DNA of 64,000 bases from Quercus robur (Eukaryota > Streptophyta > Magnoliopsida > Fagales > Fagaceae), in NCBI RefSeq assembly GCF_932294415.1, contig NC_065536.1:868001-932000 (forward strand), written 5' to 3'. Both the position numbers and the translations under genes were made by a program. The notes beneath the pieces were generated by a model, which was given only the letters and a program-made list of their open reading frames with translations, was not told where the DNA came from and did not search any database. Below, in pieces: positions 1-12,739 of the stretch. Position 1 is the stretch's first letter. Each line of letters opens with the position of its first letter.

Positions 1-290
1 AAAGCAAGGGGACAAGATACTGTTCATAAACAGTGACCAGCTACTGTTCACTCTACAGTACCCCAGACAGAATCATTGAGTTACTATTTGCTTTCGGTGG
101 AAAAGAATCTACCCAAGGTAAAAGCAGTTTACTCTCCGTGATTCCAGCGGTCTTCTGACAGCATCCAAGGCTCCCTCTCCCTATAAAAGGCAGCCTTCGA
201 CTCAGTCTTCAGCAGGCTCAATTCTAGGCTTAGTTTCAGAATTACCTCAGAGTTCCTTCTATTGTAATCAGAATGACTCTTTCTCTTCTC
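1..290 (+). promoter_or_regulatory. TATA-containing promoter-like segment, possibly a retroelement LTR remnant
   Basis: The stretch has near-balanced base composition, unlike its AT-rich surroundings. It contains a strong TATA box (CTATAAAAGG near 181-190), followed by a C/T-rich leader and a T-rich tail. That arrangement resembles the U3/R part of a plant LTR or pararetroviral promoter. No second LTR, PBS or coding region is visible and the left edge is cut by the window, so the assignment is inference. Confidence 0.3.
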
Positions 291-365
291 CCCCATATAC
301 ATATATATATATATATAGAGATGTTAAAATTGACAAAAATGAATATGTAAAGTCAATAATCTATT

Positions 366-637
366 TATATATTTTTTTGGTAAAATAAAAAGGAATAAAT
401 AATAAAAAATAATTATGTGGCGAATGACGTGACGATGAGATGGCGCAACAGGAGCTCAACAGTAATAAATGTCACGTTTCAGCTTTTAGTAATATATAGA
501 TTATATATTTTTTTGGTAAAATAAAAAGGAATAAATAATAAAAAATAATTATGTGGCGAATGACGTGACGATGAGATGGCGCAACAGGAGCTCAACAGTA
601 ATAAATGTCACGTTTCAGCTTTTAGTAATATATAGAT
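366..637. repeat. Perfect tandem duplication, 2 x 136 bp
   Basis: Units 366-501 and 502-637 appear identical by eye. Each contains TGGCGAATGACGTGACGATG and ends in TTTAGTAATATATAGAT. The lack of divergence in non-coding AT-rich DNA means either a very recent duplication or an assembly artefact. Confidence 0.85.
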
Positions 638-1132
638 TTTATAACTAATTTTTTTTAGTTGTACTATCAAGTGACTCATTTATAAATTATAGTACTTACT
701 GCAAAAACTAGGCGATTACTTTATTCACTTGGATAAAATCATATACTTTATTCTTCAAAAAAGATAAAATCGAAAAAGATAAAATCACTTTATCATCATT
801 GTCGTTGAATGTTCTTGTATGGGTCAGGAATGTTCTTGTATGGGTCAGAACGAGTTACAATCTAGTTAGATATTTACACAAGATATAGTTAAATTATCCA
901 CTTGTATTCTCTACTCTGTTGCATCTCTTCCTATAAGACTATCGTTTCATACTTCCAGCCAATACGACCTGTCGTGTAGCTTAGTTCTAAACTAATAACT
1001 TCCCATGAAAAATGTATAAAAAAGAGAGCAATATTTTCATTTATTATTTTAAGCACATTTTTCGGTAGGTTTTTTAGAGGACTTACACACACACAAAATA
1101 AAGTGTATCCTTTTTTTTTTTTTTTTTTTTTT
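638..1132. other. AT-rich intergenic DNA
   Basis: No coding, RNA or transposon structure is recognisable. There is a short direct repeat of GAATGTTCTTGTATGGGTCA near 808-848 and a poly-T run near 1111-1132. Confidence 0.6.
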
Positions 1133-1453
1133 GATGAATCTCATAAATTTTTATTTGTGCATCGAAGTTGTGATCTTCTAAATTTCTCCACATATGACTT
1201 CTCTAAGGGTTCAAGGATCCTTAATATGGTGATGACCTTCGTTCTCACTCCATGGTCTCACTATAACACTATCACTGAGTCTCGTGCTCATTTTCTTTTC
1301 TCTCTCTTGGAGGGTCTCTCTAGAGACTTTCCTTCACACATGATAGTATCTATGATGGATATTTATCAAGATATTGCTGCACGTGATAAGCTAATCTTTA
1401 AGAGGAACTCCTCTCTAGGTTGGAGTCCCTTCAATTTTCAATGTGAATTTTAA
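1133..1453 (+). pseudogene. Orphan protein-coding fragment, unknown family
   Basis: About 106 codons are open from just after a poly-T run to a TAA at 1451-1453. The upstream frame only reads poly-Phe and has no ATG, so the 5' end is missing. The predicted peptide looks like globular protein rather than noise: it has motifs such as VMTFVLTPWSHYNTIT and FPSHMIVSMMDIYQD. I have an impression of similar short fragments in plant hypothetical proteins associated with transposons, but cannot name a family. It has no neighbouring gene of related function and is probably a relic. Confidence 0.35.
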
Positions 1454-1468
1454 AATTATTTGTTCTCT

Positions 1469-1502
<34 letters not shown>

Positions 1503-2049
1503 GAAAACTGCGATTTTGTCGTTTATAGTAATTTTTGTTTTTATAACTTTTTGCTCAAAAGTTAGATTAAAGTCCTATTTGTTTTGGAATGACCCTTAAG
1601 GTCAATAGTTTATGATTTTGCATTTAACTCAATTTTTCTATTTCTGGTAAATTTCGGTATTTGGTCACCTAATTGCTTAACTAGTGCGAATTAGAATTTC
1701 AGACATTTTTTAATCGTCCTAAGGTTTTACTTTCTCAGCATTTATATATTTTTTAGCCGTCGGAGGAAAATCATATTATTATTAATAAAATTGCGGAGTT
1801 TTTCTCAAACTTTCTTTGGTAGATTCAAGTTTATCACCTTGTGGATTCAAGGAGTCTCTCATGGATTCGAGATTTACGGTCAGAAACTAACAATTTAGTT
1901 TCTATTTCATCAAAGAGAGCATCATGTATGCTTTTTTCAGGCTTTTGCGACATCACTTCCAATCTAAAATCCGAGAGAGTGAATAGAATAGATAAAAAGG
2001 TAAGATGAAAGATGCTCCAATGACATGTTTGTGGTATCAAATCATTATT
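1454..2049. other. Intergenic DNA with a (TA)n microsatellite
   Basis: A TA-dinucleotide run occupies about 1471-1501. The rest shows no recognisable gene or element. Confidence 0.6.
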
Positions 2050-3240
2050 TCACATCCATTTTTATGTGTTAAAATGTGAACATTTCCCTTCAATCATGGA
2101 TACGTGTAAAATAGAGATACGTGTAAAATAGAGGGTGTGAACTAATATTTTTCCTATCCACAATTTGACTTTTACCAAAGAATGGGATGTAAATGCTCAT
2201 ACCTTTCCTCAAAAAAGAAAAAATAAAATAATTGGGGCAACAACTCTGTCCATTATCTCATATCTTGCTTAAAATATTTGGTGAAATCTTCTTTGCGTTG
2301 ACTAACTTTTAAGATTTATGTTCTCATTGGTATTATTTAATCAAGATATTTATGTTGAAATCTATTTAGTGGAAGCCTATTCACACAAGACTTCAACTAA
2401 CATTTAACGTGGTCTATTCAATTTCATGCCAATACATTATTATTCATGGGTAACACCAAACAAAATTTACAAAAAAAAATATCGATTATAACAATATAAC
2501 CACATGACTGATTAACACAAATCAAACTCTAAGACCCTTAAAATTAAGGTCGGTAACAAACACTAACACAAACTAACCTAAATCACAACACATCCAAATT
2601 TAGACAACTGGACTTGATCTTGGATTTGCAGCAACAGCAAGAAAGGAGAAAGGGTTTATATATGTCATCTCTAGGAAGTGTGGTTTTATATAGTCAGGTC
2701 AAACGCGAAAATGATAAAAATACACTTTCACATTTCAGAAAATGAGATCATGAAAGTGTTTCGAAGACACATTTAACAAAGGGACTGTCCCAAGGCACCA
2801 GTGCTTAAGATTGATGTTTGAAATTAACGGGAGAAACTGGAGTGCAATTGTATATTATTGGCAAGTGCATATCAAACAGAGAATTGAGCATGGGAGATCC
2901 GTTTGATACCACAGTACATATATTTATGCAGATAAATGAAAATTTCATCAACAAAAATAAACATAAATGCAACAGATGCAATGAGAAATATTATCTGCAA
3001 ACAAGATCAAAACAATCCAAATGACATAAAAGGAACAAAACTAAACAAAGATCCTTAAACAGGATAAAAAAATAGACAAAGTGATCCTCTATAAGCTGCA
3101 AAGAATTCTATTATTTAAGACAAAATTCTAGGCATTTCAGCACCTGCAACTAGTCAAGCTTTTTCTGGGAGATCCGTTTGATACCATATTTTTCTGGGCT
3201 ATGGAGGAAATGCAAATACAAAATCATAATGAATAGATAA
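2050..3240. repeat. Segmental duplication block A (5' flank of RLP pseudogene 1)
   Basis: This block is homologous to 12181-13223. Shared landmarks in order are GAATGGGATGTAAATGCTCA, TTATGTTGAAATCTATTTAG, the GATGTTTGAAATT stretch near 2811, and GGGAGATCCGTTTGATACCA near 3170. Block A lacks a MITE that block A' carries, and so preserves the empty site near 2340. Both blocks lie upstream of RLP-derived sequence. Confidence 0.75.
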
Positions 3241-4096
3241 GCTCACACCTAATCTAGAGGAATCCAACTAAAAGATAAAAAGCAAGAAAGTTTCCATCTA
3301 TTGGAATCCACTCAGAGATTTAAACAAATTTTGTTTTTCCTAATTCTCAAAAGTCAGAGACCGATTAATTCGAAACCTCACTCACTAATCTTGCAATTGG
3401 AGCAACCCTCCAAGCATCATGAGTAACACAACTTACATTTTCAAGACCTGAAAATTTAATTGAAATCAAAGAATTAATTGATCAAATATTCAAAGTACAA
3501 CTAACACGACCAACAAGACAAGGGAAATGGAAATGATAATCTGGAAACCAAATAGAAAAGGAAATTTTTTTAAAAAAATTCGCCATTTTTAGAGTGTATT
3601 CTATCAACCTAGATAGTTGTAAAACAATTATTATATTGCACACGGTTCGTTACATTGAAAACTAGATATTGCACACCATTTGGCAAAAAAAATTTTGTTT
3701 TTGTTTTTGTTTTGTTTAGTTTTTTTTGTTTTTTTTTTTAAATTTTTTTTTTAAATTTAACAAAACTATTTTTTGTTTAAATTTTTAAAAAGCTAACTTA
3801 TATTTTTTTGGTTAAACTTTTACCATAAAAGCTAACAAAAACTATATATTATAGATATTTTGTCTTATATTTAGCAAATAAGCTATCAAACAACTGCGTG
3901 ATACTAAACAGAAATAGAATTTCCCATTGATATGTGACTTTCTTGCTAATTCTTTTGGGATAATTCCATAATTAATTTTGAAAATTACCTAAAAATACTG
4001 ATTGGAGTTACATATGTTAATGTTATAACTATACCAACTCGATGATCAAATTTTGCCAAGTTATTTATTTGGACATCATCATCATTTTACTACACC
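3241..4096. other. 5' region of RLP pseudogene 1
   Basis: AT-rich DNA with poly-T tracts (near 3720-3750). It presumably held the RLP promoter, but no convincing TATA box at a normal distance from the 4097 ATG stands out. Confidence 0.4.
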
Positions 4097-6495
4097 ATGT
4101 TCATGTTGATGCGCTTGCTTTACATACTCCCTCTGTTTCATCTTATACATTCGTTTCCTTCCAAGCAGCCACTATGCCATGATGATGAGAGCTCAGCCTT
4201 GTTGCAATTCAAGAAAAGCTTTATCATAAACAAGTCTGTCTCTTTGTATGATCCTATTGCAAATCATAGGGTTGAAACTTGGACATTAGAAGGAGAAAAC
4301 AGTGATTGCTGCTCTTGGGATGGAGTAGACTGCGATGAGGACACAGGTCATGTCATTGGCCTTGACCTCAGTAGCAGTTGGTTCAATCAACTCCAACAGC
4401 ACTCTCTTTTGTCTTGTTCACTTACAAAGGCTTAACCTTGCAGACAATCACTTTAACTACTCTCAAATCCCGTCCCAGGTTGGAAATCTTTCAAAACTCA
4501 CATATCTCAATCTCTCACATTCTGCGTTTTTTGGTCAAATCCCATTTGAAGTTTCAAAACTTTCCCAATTGTCATCTCTGGATCTATGTTGCAACTATGA
4601 TTTGTCTTCAGGCATATACTTCTTACAATTCAAACAGTTGAGTCTAACAAGCCTAGTTGGAAACCTAACGCGCATAGAAAACCTTGATCTAAGTGGGGTG
4701 AATATATTCTCCACGGTGCCTAATATCTTTGCAAACTTGTCTAATTTAAGGTCCCTTTATCTCCATGATTTTGGAATGCATGGGCAATTTCCAATAGGCA
4801 TCTTTAAGCTACCAAATTTGCGGGTTCTTGACGTGAAGTACAACCAAGATCTCACTGGTTCTTGGCCTCACTTTCAATATTGGAGTAGTCGTTTGGAGGA
4901 AATTGACCTTGGAAGCACCGGTTTCACGGGTGAGCTACCCACTTCTATGGGAAATTTCGGCTCCTTGATTGCTTTGAATATTGGGTTTTGCAACTTCTCA
5001 GGATCCATTCCTTCTTCAATTGGTAACCTCACAAATCTTATTTATCTTAAGCTTTCAAATAACAATTTGGCGGGTAACATCCCGTCTTCAATTGGAAATC
5101 TTATCCAACTTGCTTTTCTAGACCTCTATGATAATCAATTGTCCGGTCCATTCACTTTTGGGTTTACAAACTTGACACAACTGGTTGTCCTTAACTTGAG
5201 CGGCAATCGTTTATCTGGTCCAATTCCTTTTGGGTTTATGAACCTCACAAAATTATATGTCTTGGGCCTTTGGGAGAATGAGTTTGAAGGTCAGTTTACA
5301 ATCTCCATCCTTAAACAAAATAATCTTTTATTTTCTTGATATTTCTGCTAATTACCTAAGTGGAACTTTGTTTATTTGCAACATGACTTCTCTTCATATC
5401 CTTGATGTGTCTGATAACTACTTTAGTGGTTCACTTCTTCCATGCTTGCACAATATCTTGGAATTGAGGACGATTAGTTTGAGAGGAAACAAATTCCAAG
5501 GACTATTACCAAGATCATTGTCCAATTGCACCATGTTAGAGGCCTTTGATGTTAGTGATAATCAATTCAATGACACTTTTCCCTCTTGGTTGGGAAATCT
5601 TCCAAACTTAAAGCTTCTCCTATTGCAGTCCAACAAATTATATGGGCAAATATTAGAAAGTCCTGAAACCAATTATCAATTCCCCAACTTGCGAATTATT
5701 GATCTTTCTTACAATAGTTTTATCGGAAGGTTGCCATTGAAGTCCTTTAGAAATTGGAACACCTTGAAATTGGACAATGAATTCCACTTGACATATATTC
5801 AGGCAAAACTATATTCTAGTGATGGGACATACCATATGTATTACAATTATGATTATACAATGCAACTAAAAAACAAAGGTCTGGATATAGCGTACGATAA
5901 GGTCCTAGAATTCTATAGAGCCATTGATATGTCAAGTAATAGGTTTGTTGGAGAGATTCCAGGTTACATTGGAGATTTGAAAAATCTTCATATGCTGAAT
6001 CTTTCCAACAACATTCTCATCGGACACATTTCACCATCTATAGGAAATCTTACCATGCTAGAATCATTGGACCTTTCTCAAAATAGGCTCTCAGGGGAGA
6101 TTCCATCACAACTAACACAGCTTATTTTTCTCGAAGGGTTCAATGTTTCTCATAATCAACTCACTGGCTCTATACCACATGAGAAACAATTTGATACATT
6201 TGAAAACAAATCATTTAAGGGGAATTTAGGCTTGTGTGGTAATCCATTATCAAAGAAGTGTGGGGATTCTGATTCTTCACTACCTTTACCTTCAACTTCT
6301 AAACAAATTCAAGATTTTGCTGTGTCTCTCTTTGAATTTGGTTGGGAAATAGTTTTGATTGGGTATGGATTTGGACTAATTGTCGGAGTGATAATTGGCA
6401 ACATTGTGGCTACAAAAAAACTTGATTGGTTGATGAAGACCTTTGGAATAAGGCAACGGACACAAAGAAATGTGATAAGGGAGCATAGGAACTAA
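4097..6495 (+). pseudogene. LRR receptor-like protein (Cf-9/RLP12/EIX-like), two frameshifts
   Basis: Membrane LRR receptors of this family (RLPs) recognise extracellular ligands in immunity or development and have no kinase domain. Visible in order: a signal peptide (from the ATG at 4097), an LRRNT cap with CHDDESSALLQFKKSF and DCCSWDGVDCD, many LRRs of the LxxLxLxxNxLxGxIPxxIGNL type, a non-LRR island (about 5740-5930), terminal LRRs, a C-terminal TM segment (VLIGYGFGLIVGVIIGNIVA) and a short basic tail to the TAA at 6493-6495. The coding frame switches near 4378 and again near 5320-5338. The family is normally intronless and no GT-AG pair repairs the frame, so I call this a pseudogene. The coding span equals about 800 residues, somewhat short for the family. 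The 14402-14885 fragment is a paralogue. Confidence 0.85.
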
Positions 6496-6649
6496 GGTTT
6501 TTTTTTTTTTTTTTTTTGGTTGAAACTGAGCTTGCACCTTGTGAAGATACAATTAAATATGTTTAGAATGTTACAATATCATGTGCATACTTACTATATA
6601 ATTTAATAAAAATTGTGTTCTACTTCTACATGTTCTGATAGAGTAAAGT

Positions 6650-9428
6650 TGTAATACCCCAATTTTTTTTTTATGATTATCACCGTACCTTGTGTTCTAC
6701 TTCTATATGTGTGTGCACAGTAAGATGGGAGTAGACAATTTTGTGGTGCTACAAATAGGAGAGAAAATTAAAGTTTTAGTGCAACAATTTAATGAGGCAA
6801 CTAAAATAAATAAATAAAAGAAGAAGATGTTTTATGGACTTCTTGGAGACTAAAGAGATAAGCTCAAGCGGGTTTTAAACTCTAGCCCACTAAGCCCACA
6901 TCTTTGATGCATTAAAATATAAAGATGAAAAGATAAATTAGGGTTTTCATAAGAAGGGTTTCATCACTAAGGAGGCTAGGAGGTGTATTTTTCTTTAGAG
7001 TTAATTGAAGAGGCAACCAATTGTTCCAAGTATGATTTTTCATTTGTTAGAATCAAAGAATTAAAAAGAGTTAGTGATATGTAAATTTGTTTCGAAGAGA
7101 TATCTTTTCCTAGAATTTGGTTTACACTTTTGCGTTAGTCCTTGAAGCCTAGGTTGCCACTTTATGTATTCTAGAACAAAAGCCAAAGTTATTAAATCTA
7201 GGAGTATGGCTTTTGTTATTTTCGAAAGATTGTAAAGAGTATTTGGGCTGCAATGATAATCACACATATATCCGGTTTTATATCAAAAGGTTCTTTTGTT
7301 TTTATCGGACAGCTTATACCAAAATCCCACATAGTTTTCATAGTAGGTTGCTCACATTTTGTCAAAGTCCAATTTCTCTGATTGATGGATTGATGGCCTT
7401 GGTAGTCTTTGCCTAGACTTTGACTAGTCCAAACACAATGAACCATTCAAGTTCAACACTTCTACAATTGTTTTAAAGGATAATGACAAATTTGAGATTC
7501 CATACCAAAATTCTTATATTAATCCGTAGGGTCAATGGATGTTAAATTCGTGAGTAGAATCATATTGGTTTTGGCCCACCGTTTGCATTGGGGATTATAT
7601 ATTAAATCCTAAAGTGTTGGCTACTGCATTCCTCATGGTAAAATGAGTTTCGATTAATGCCAAGAATGTACCATTGATTAGAATACCATCTGTTAGAAAA
7701 ACGTTAATTTAGTGCTGAAAGTGTTATTAGTTCAGCAAAGTATAATTCTAGTGAGTCCATTTGTATAGTTCTATAAGCTTTATATTTTGTAGAATATATT
7801 AAGTATATTTTATGATTGATGGTAGGTCTTATTTAAGAGTGTTTTGAGGCTTTTTGGAGGTTGTTTCGGCCGGACTTTCAGAGTGATTTAAGTGTTGTAA
7901 GTAATTATGCATAATATGCACAAGTTTTATTCTTTAGGTTCTTAGAAGTTAAAGGTTTTCAAAAGTTATGTTTTTAAAGCTTATGTTTTCTAAAGTTTAT
8001 CGAAAGCATTATTTTTACATCATTGAAAGAGAAATTTCGACTTTTAGACAATGTTTTAAAGAGAAACTTCGAATTTTTAATAATGTTTTAAATGTCCAAA
8101 TCTCATTTAAAAGATGATTTCTAAACTAAATTATTTTCCGAAAATAATTGAGTTTCAAAGTAAGTTTTCTAAAAAGGTTCTTGTTCTTTAAGTTTGTTTA
8201 AAACCAAGTGATTTCAAAGTCATATTCTTACTTTTCAAATGGTATTTAAGTCATTTCTTTTAACAAATTGAGTTTTCAAACTTACTCAAGAATTGTAAAA
8301 ATATTTATATAAACTCTTTAGTTCTTATTCATTCCCTAAGAGAGTCAAGCATCCTTTGATTTATGTTCAATTCAAGATTGTGATATTCACTATGCCTTTA
8401 TTTTTGGAATAATTGTTAATATTAAGAAAATTATTCTATTTTGTATATATTTTGTTTTGTGATATGTGACTCAAAATGAATGTTTTGTAAATCCGCTCAC
8501 AGGATTGTATGTAAGAATATGTGTCGATCCCTCACTAGCAGGGGCTAGATGTTGGTATCCACTTACAGGATTGTATGTGAGAATATGTAATGTATATATG
8601 TGACACTGTGCTCAGATCAATTATGGGTCCGTTTGGATTGAGCTTATTTTTGCTGAAACTGAAAACTGAAAACACTATAGCGAAATAATTTTTAAATGTG
8701 TAAATAGTACTGTGAGACCTATTTTTAATGAAAAAGTTGTTGAAAAGTGTAATTTATGAGACCCGTGAACAGTGCACGAATGCACTGTTCATAGTTGACT
8801 TGTCAACCATTGCGGGCTGAAACAAAAAAAAAGAAAAAAAAAAAGAAAAGAGAAAAACGCAGAACAAAAACGCAAACGCCACAATCATTTTAATCCAAAC
8901 GGGTACTATATGTATGTGTTTTCTAATGATTTTAAGATATGATTACATATATATTAAGTAATTCATTATATGTTTTGGAATAATTATTTTTGATATCATT
9001 GAATGAGTTTGTGAAAAATCAAAATACTCGCACTATGCTTGACTCTATTCCATTGTATATTCTGTACAATTACTTACTATGTGTGTGGCTCACTTCATCA
9101 ATTACTGTTTTTAGATTAAAGTATAGTTGGAAATATAGAACCTTTGGATCGCTTTGAAAGATGCAAGGTAGAGTGTGGAAGTTGTAGGCGACTTCAATAT
9201 TACTTGAAGACTTATAGAATTTTAGTTACCTTTATTTTGTAATTCATGTCTTATATAGTGGAGATTATTTCCAATTTGTGGAGTTTAGATTTTTGTAAGA
9301 GGTTTTTTAAGAGTATTGTTTCTTTGGAGTTTTAATTTATTTTGGATTAATTATGTTTATTGAGTTATATAAGTTCAGCAAGTTAGTCATACATCTAAAT
9401 TCATGTTCCATGGATTTGGGTTGTGACA
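6650..9428. mobile_element. Solo LTR, 2.78 kb, TSD AAAGT
   Basis: The unit begins TGTAATACCCC and ends GGGTTGTGACA, typical TG...CA ends of large plant Ty3/gypsy LTRs. It is flanked by a perfect 5-bp duplication, AAAGT, at 6645-6649 and 9429-9433. There is no PBS, polypurine tract or coding sequence inside, so it is best read as a solo LTR left by LTR-LTR recombination. The flanking DNA on both sides matches the 3' flank of the second RLP fragment, so it inserted just downstream of RLP pseudogene 1. A MITE is nested at 8626-8905. The superfamily cannot be fixed without internal sequence. Confidence 0.7.
8626..8905. mobile_element. MITE with GTCCGTTTGGAT-type TIRs, nested in the solo LTR
   Basis: Terminal inverted repeats GGGTCCGTTTGGATT and AATCCAAACGGGTAC bound a 280-bp unit. 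Its interior (AATAATTTTTAAATGTGTAAA, ACAGTGCAC) closely matches the element at 62392-62715. A related element is at 12541-12739. I could not define a TSD by eye. Confidence 0.65.
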
Positions 9429-9433
9429 AAAGT

Positions 9434-12180
9434 ACATACTTTCTCCTTTTTATTTTTATTTTTATTTTTTTTAGTACTTATATCAGGTAGAGCAACCTTT
9501 TGCTATATTTTATATACACTTAAGACTTTTTATCCCAATAAAACGACTCATCCCTAAACAAAAAGTTCTTTTATATTTACATATTACAGCTCTATACTCG
9601 TGCAATGCACGAACATTGTAATATCCATTTCCTTTAATGTTTTTGGCATATTAAAGATTTAAAAAAAAAAATCAAAGGAATCAATTTCGTATTAGAAGCC
9701 TTTTCAGTTTGGTCAAATGAACGATATGTTTTAGCATTGGTCAATATCAATGTACTGTTTGGAGATTATCATTACAGTATATATATATATATATATATAT
9801 ATTCACTAAATTAGTAAGTAATGGTTAAAGTTCATATTGTAATTTAATAGGTTCTTATGTTTTTTTAAAGGAGATATTTATTAGAATTCAAATTTCCCAT
9901 CCAACTCTTGAATCATAAAATAATAAATTTAAAAAACAACTATTTCAATTAAATTTTATTACTAAAAATTTGAGAAAATTAAAAAGAATTCGTTATTTTT
10001 AGCATCTCCAATAAATTGGGAATAAGAATGCATACCATGACCTCTCCTGGACCCCACATAAGTGGGAGTTTTTTTGCAATGGGTACAACATTTTTTTTAA
10101 TAAAAAATAATTCATTATTTAAATATCTTCAATAACTTAACGTAACTTTTATTTTTGATGAAATTACGATTTAGTACATGATAATATATAACTAAGGTAG
10201 TATTTCTTTATTTTAAATATACATTTGAACTAGATTATGCATTATCTAAGTGGTGGGTTCATTGGTATGAGGCGTGTCGTAAACTCAAAGGTCCCGAGTT
10301 TAATCTATCAAAATATAGATCCTTAGGGTCTTTGGGGGTGTCTCATGAAAACTGAGTGGAATAATCAAGCCAAATGCTAGGACACTAAACTATCCGTTAT
10401 ATGTTAAAAAAAGAAGAAGAAGTATGTCCATGAAACTATCCTCCTATCAGAGTCCTTTAGTAACACAGAGTAGGAGGTTTTTCCTTATTTTCAATAATTT
10501 AGGCGCCCCCGGGGGGGGAGTGTAAATGCATTTTTTATTAATAGAAGAAAAAATAAACTTAATTTACTAAACAAAATATTTTAATAACATAAAAAAATAT
10601 AATGTAAATGTAAGTTATAATTTTTTTTTTTTTTTGGCGTGCCTGGTTTCAATTTATTTTTATGAACCTAGTATTGGAGTTAGTACCATCAGTGTTACAC
10701 TTAAGGTTACTCATAAATTAAGTTAACTATAAATATATATTTCAAATAAGTAAACCATAATACAATAAATAAAATGATCTTGTAGCTAAATTGACATCTC
10801 TCCATGCACAAAGTGCTTGTGGGGTCTAAAGGGAAAGGGTTCGAACTGCGAGGTTAGCAGCGTGTTGTAATTATTTCTCGAAAAAAAGATTAATATAAAT
10901 ATAAGATATTCTAAAAAATTATTTAAATACTTAAATGTGAAAAAAACAAACTAACTTCGAAATATTAAAAATATGATTCATAGTTCAACTGGTTGGCATA
11001 TCTTAGTGTGTTTATGACATCCAGGTCAAACCTGAGACCTGGAGGTGCTAGGTGCCATTAGAACATTAAGGCCATCAGTAGCAATTTTATTTTAATTGTA
11101 TGACATAATCTAGAAAGTATGAACACTTTATTTGGAATGTTATATTCTAGTTAGACACAGGATAGGTCTAGAACACAACTACACACATGTCCCAACTATG
11201 TCTTTTTTTTTTTTGGTTGAAAGTTGCGGGACAGTTGGGACATTAAAGGACACGTATCTTTTATCTCTTTTTAACTTTAATCTTGAATGCTTATATAGTT
11301 ATCTTTTATTTACTCTTATGGTTCTTAATTTTTTTTGTTTTTGTTTTTGTTTTTGTTTTTTGTTTTTTGTTTTTTGTATTTTGTATTTTGAATTTTAAAC
11401 ATCTTTTATTAGTCTTTATTATTTATTATTGTTCTTAAATTGATATATGTTTAACAATATATGAAAGAATAAATACTTAACAATATTTAAAAATATAAAT
11501 AAAAATATATTTAATAATTAATTAGTACACTTATTCTCGCTGAGTCTTGTCCTATTTATTCAAAAATTATTGTATCACTTAGTTATACTAGTACCCCAAA
11601 TTGTATACATGTCCATGCTTTCTAGCTAGTCACATAAGGTACCCTCAAATTTGACATTGGTCTTAGTTTTTTCATTTATATATATATATATATATATATA
11701 TTATATTTTGAGAACTGAAGCAAGCAACTCTGCGCCAACCCATTCCGCGATGCATGTTGTATTTAAGAAATTCACGTTTTGTTCTTATGTTTTTAGTATC
11801 TGAAGCAAAAATATATTTCAATTACTTAATTTTTGACATGGATCTCCATCAGTCTTTATATTCTATTCCCAAGACTACGTCATTTGAATATTGTAGTCAG
11901 TTGAATAGAAAACAGAGACGATCATTTTCGTAAAATATTATATTTTATATTCTTCCAAATTAGCTTCAATCACACGGCCACTGCAAACAACGACCATAAA
12001 ATCCAAGTGAGCAAGGAACACAACAAAAATCACAAAAATTTCACAATATTTCTAAATTAGTATGTCAACTCATACATGGGCTACCATAACTTCAAATTTT
12101 TTAATTTTTTGATATGCTAATTTGGATAAAATTAATTATTGTGTTCATACAAGGGCTTTAATTATCTCAAATCCACTATT
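9434..12180. other. Intergenic DNA with SINE-like tRNA-derived fragments and microsatellites
   Basis: No gene is supported. A (TA)n run is at about 9778-9802 and another near 11678-11700. The segment near 10785-10880 has a pol III box B-like GGGTTCGAACTGC, and 10978-11065 has a box A/box B-like pair (TAGTTCAACTGGTTGGCA, AGGTCAAACCT), as in plant SINEs. A (TTTTTG)n-type tract is at 11330-11375. A G/C run (CGCCCCCGGGGGGGG) is at about 10503-10518. Confidence 0.4.
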
Positions 12181-12305
12181 CCACATCTAATTTTATATGT
12201 AAAAATGTGAACATACATTCTCCTATCAATGTGGACATATACTGTTTAATAACCGATTTAAATAATATTTTTCCCTTCCACAATTTGACTTTTACGAAGA
12301 ATGGG

Positions 12306-12520
12306 ATGTAAATGCTCATACATTTCCTCAAAAAGTAATTGGGAGGACCACTCTTAAAGTATTTGATGAAAATGTGAAATATTCTCTGAATTGACTAACT
12401 TTTAAGACTTATGTAAATGCTCACACATTTCCTCAAAAAGTAATTGGGAAGGACCACTCTTAAAGTATTTGATGAAAATATGAAATATTCTCTGAGTTTA
12501 CTAACTTCTAAGACTTTTAT
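12306..12520. repeat. Tandem duplication, 2 x 105 bp, inside block A'
   Basis: The stretch starting AAATGCTCATACATTTCCTC (12310) recurs 105 bp downstream (12415) with few changes. Block A has only one copy, so the duplication post-dates the segmental duplication. Confidence 0.7.
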
Positions 12521-12540
12521 GTTCTAATTGGTGTTATTTA

Positions 12541-12739
12541 GTCTTTGTTTGGATACAGATTATAAATAAAAATTATTTCATTATTCAGCTTATTTTTACT
12601 ATTATTTATAAGTTTCACTGTATTTTTTGGTACTATTCATGAGTCTCACTATACTATTTCAACTAACTTTTATCTTTATATACAGTACTTTTAGTAATAA
12701 GTTTTCAGTTTCAACAAAATAAGTGGTATCCAAACAGAC
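12541..12739. mobile_element. Short MITE with GTTTGGATAC TIRs
   Basis: TIRs GTCTTTGTTTGGATAC and GTATCCAAACAGAC bound 199 bp. Block A continues uninterrupted across the same point (about 2340), so the insertion is supported by a paralogous empty site. It has no coding capacity. Confidence 0.65.

Noticed and set aside
4335-5339. RLP frames at 4335-5339 and 5257-6495 as separate genes or as exons
   Set aside because: They are one RLP read in shifted frames; the family is normally intronless and no GT-AG introns join them in frame.
10785-11065. tRNA genes suggested by box B-like motifs
   Set aside because: No cloverleaf can be drawn; more like SINE remnants.
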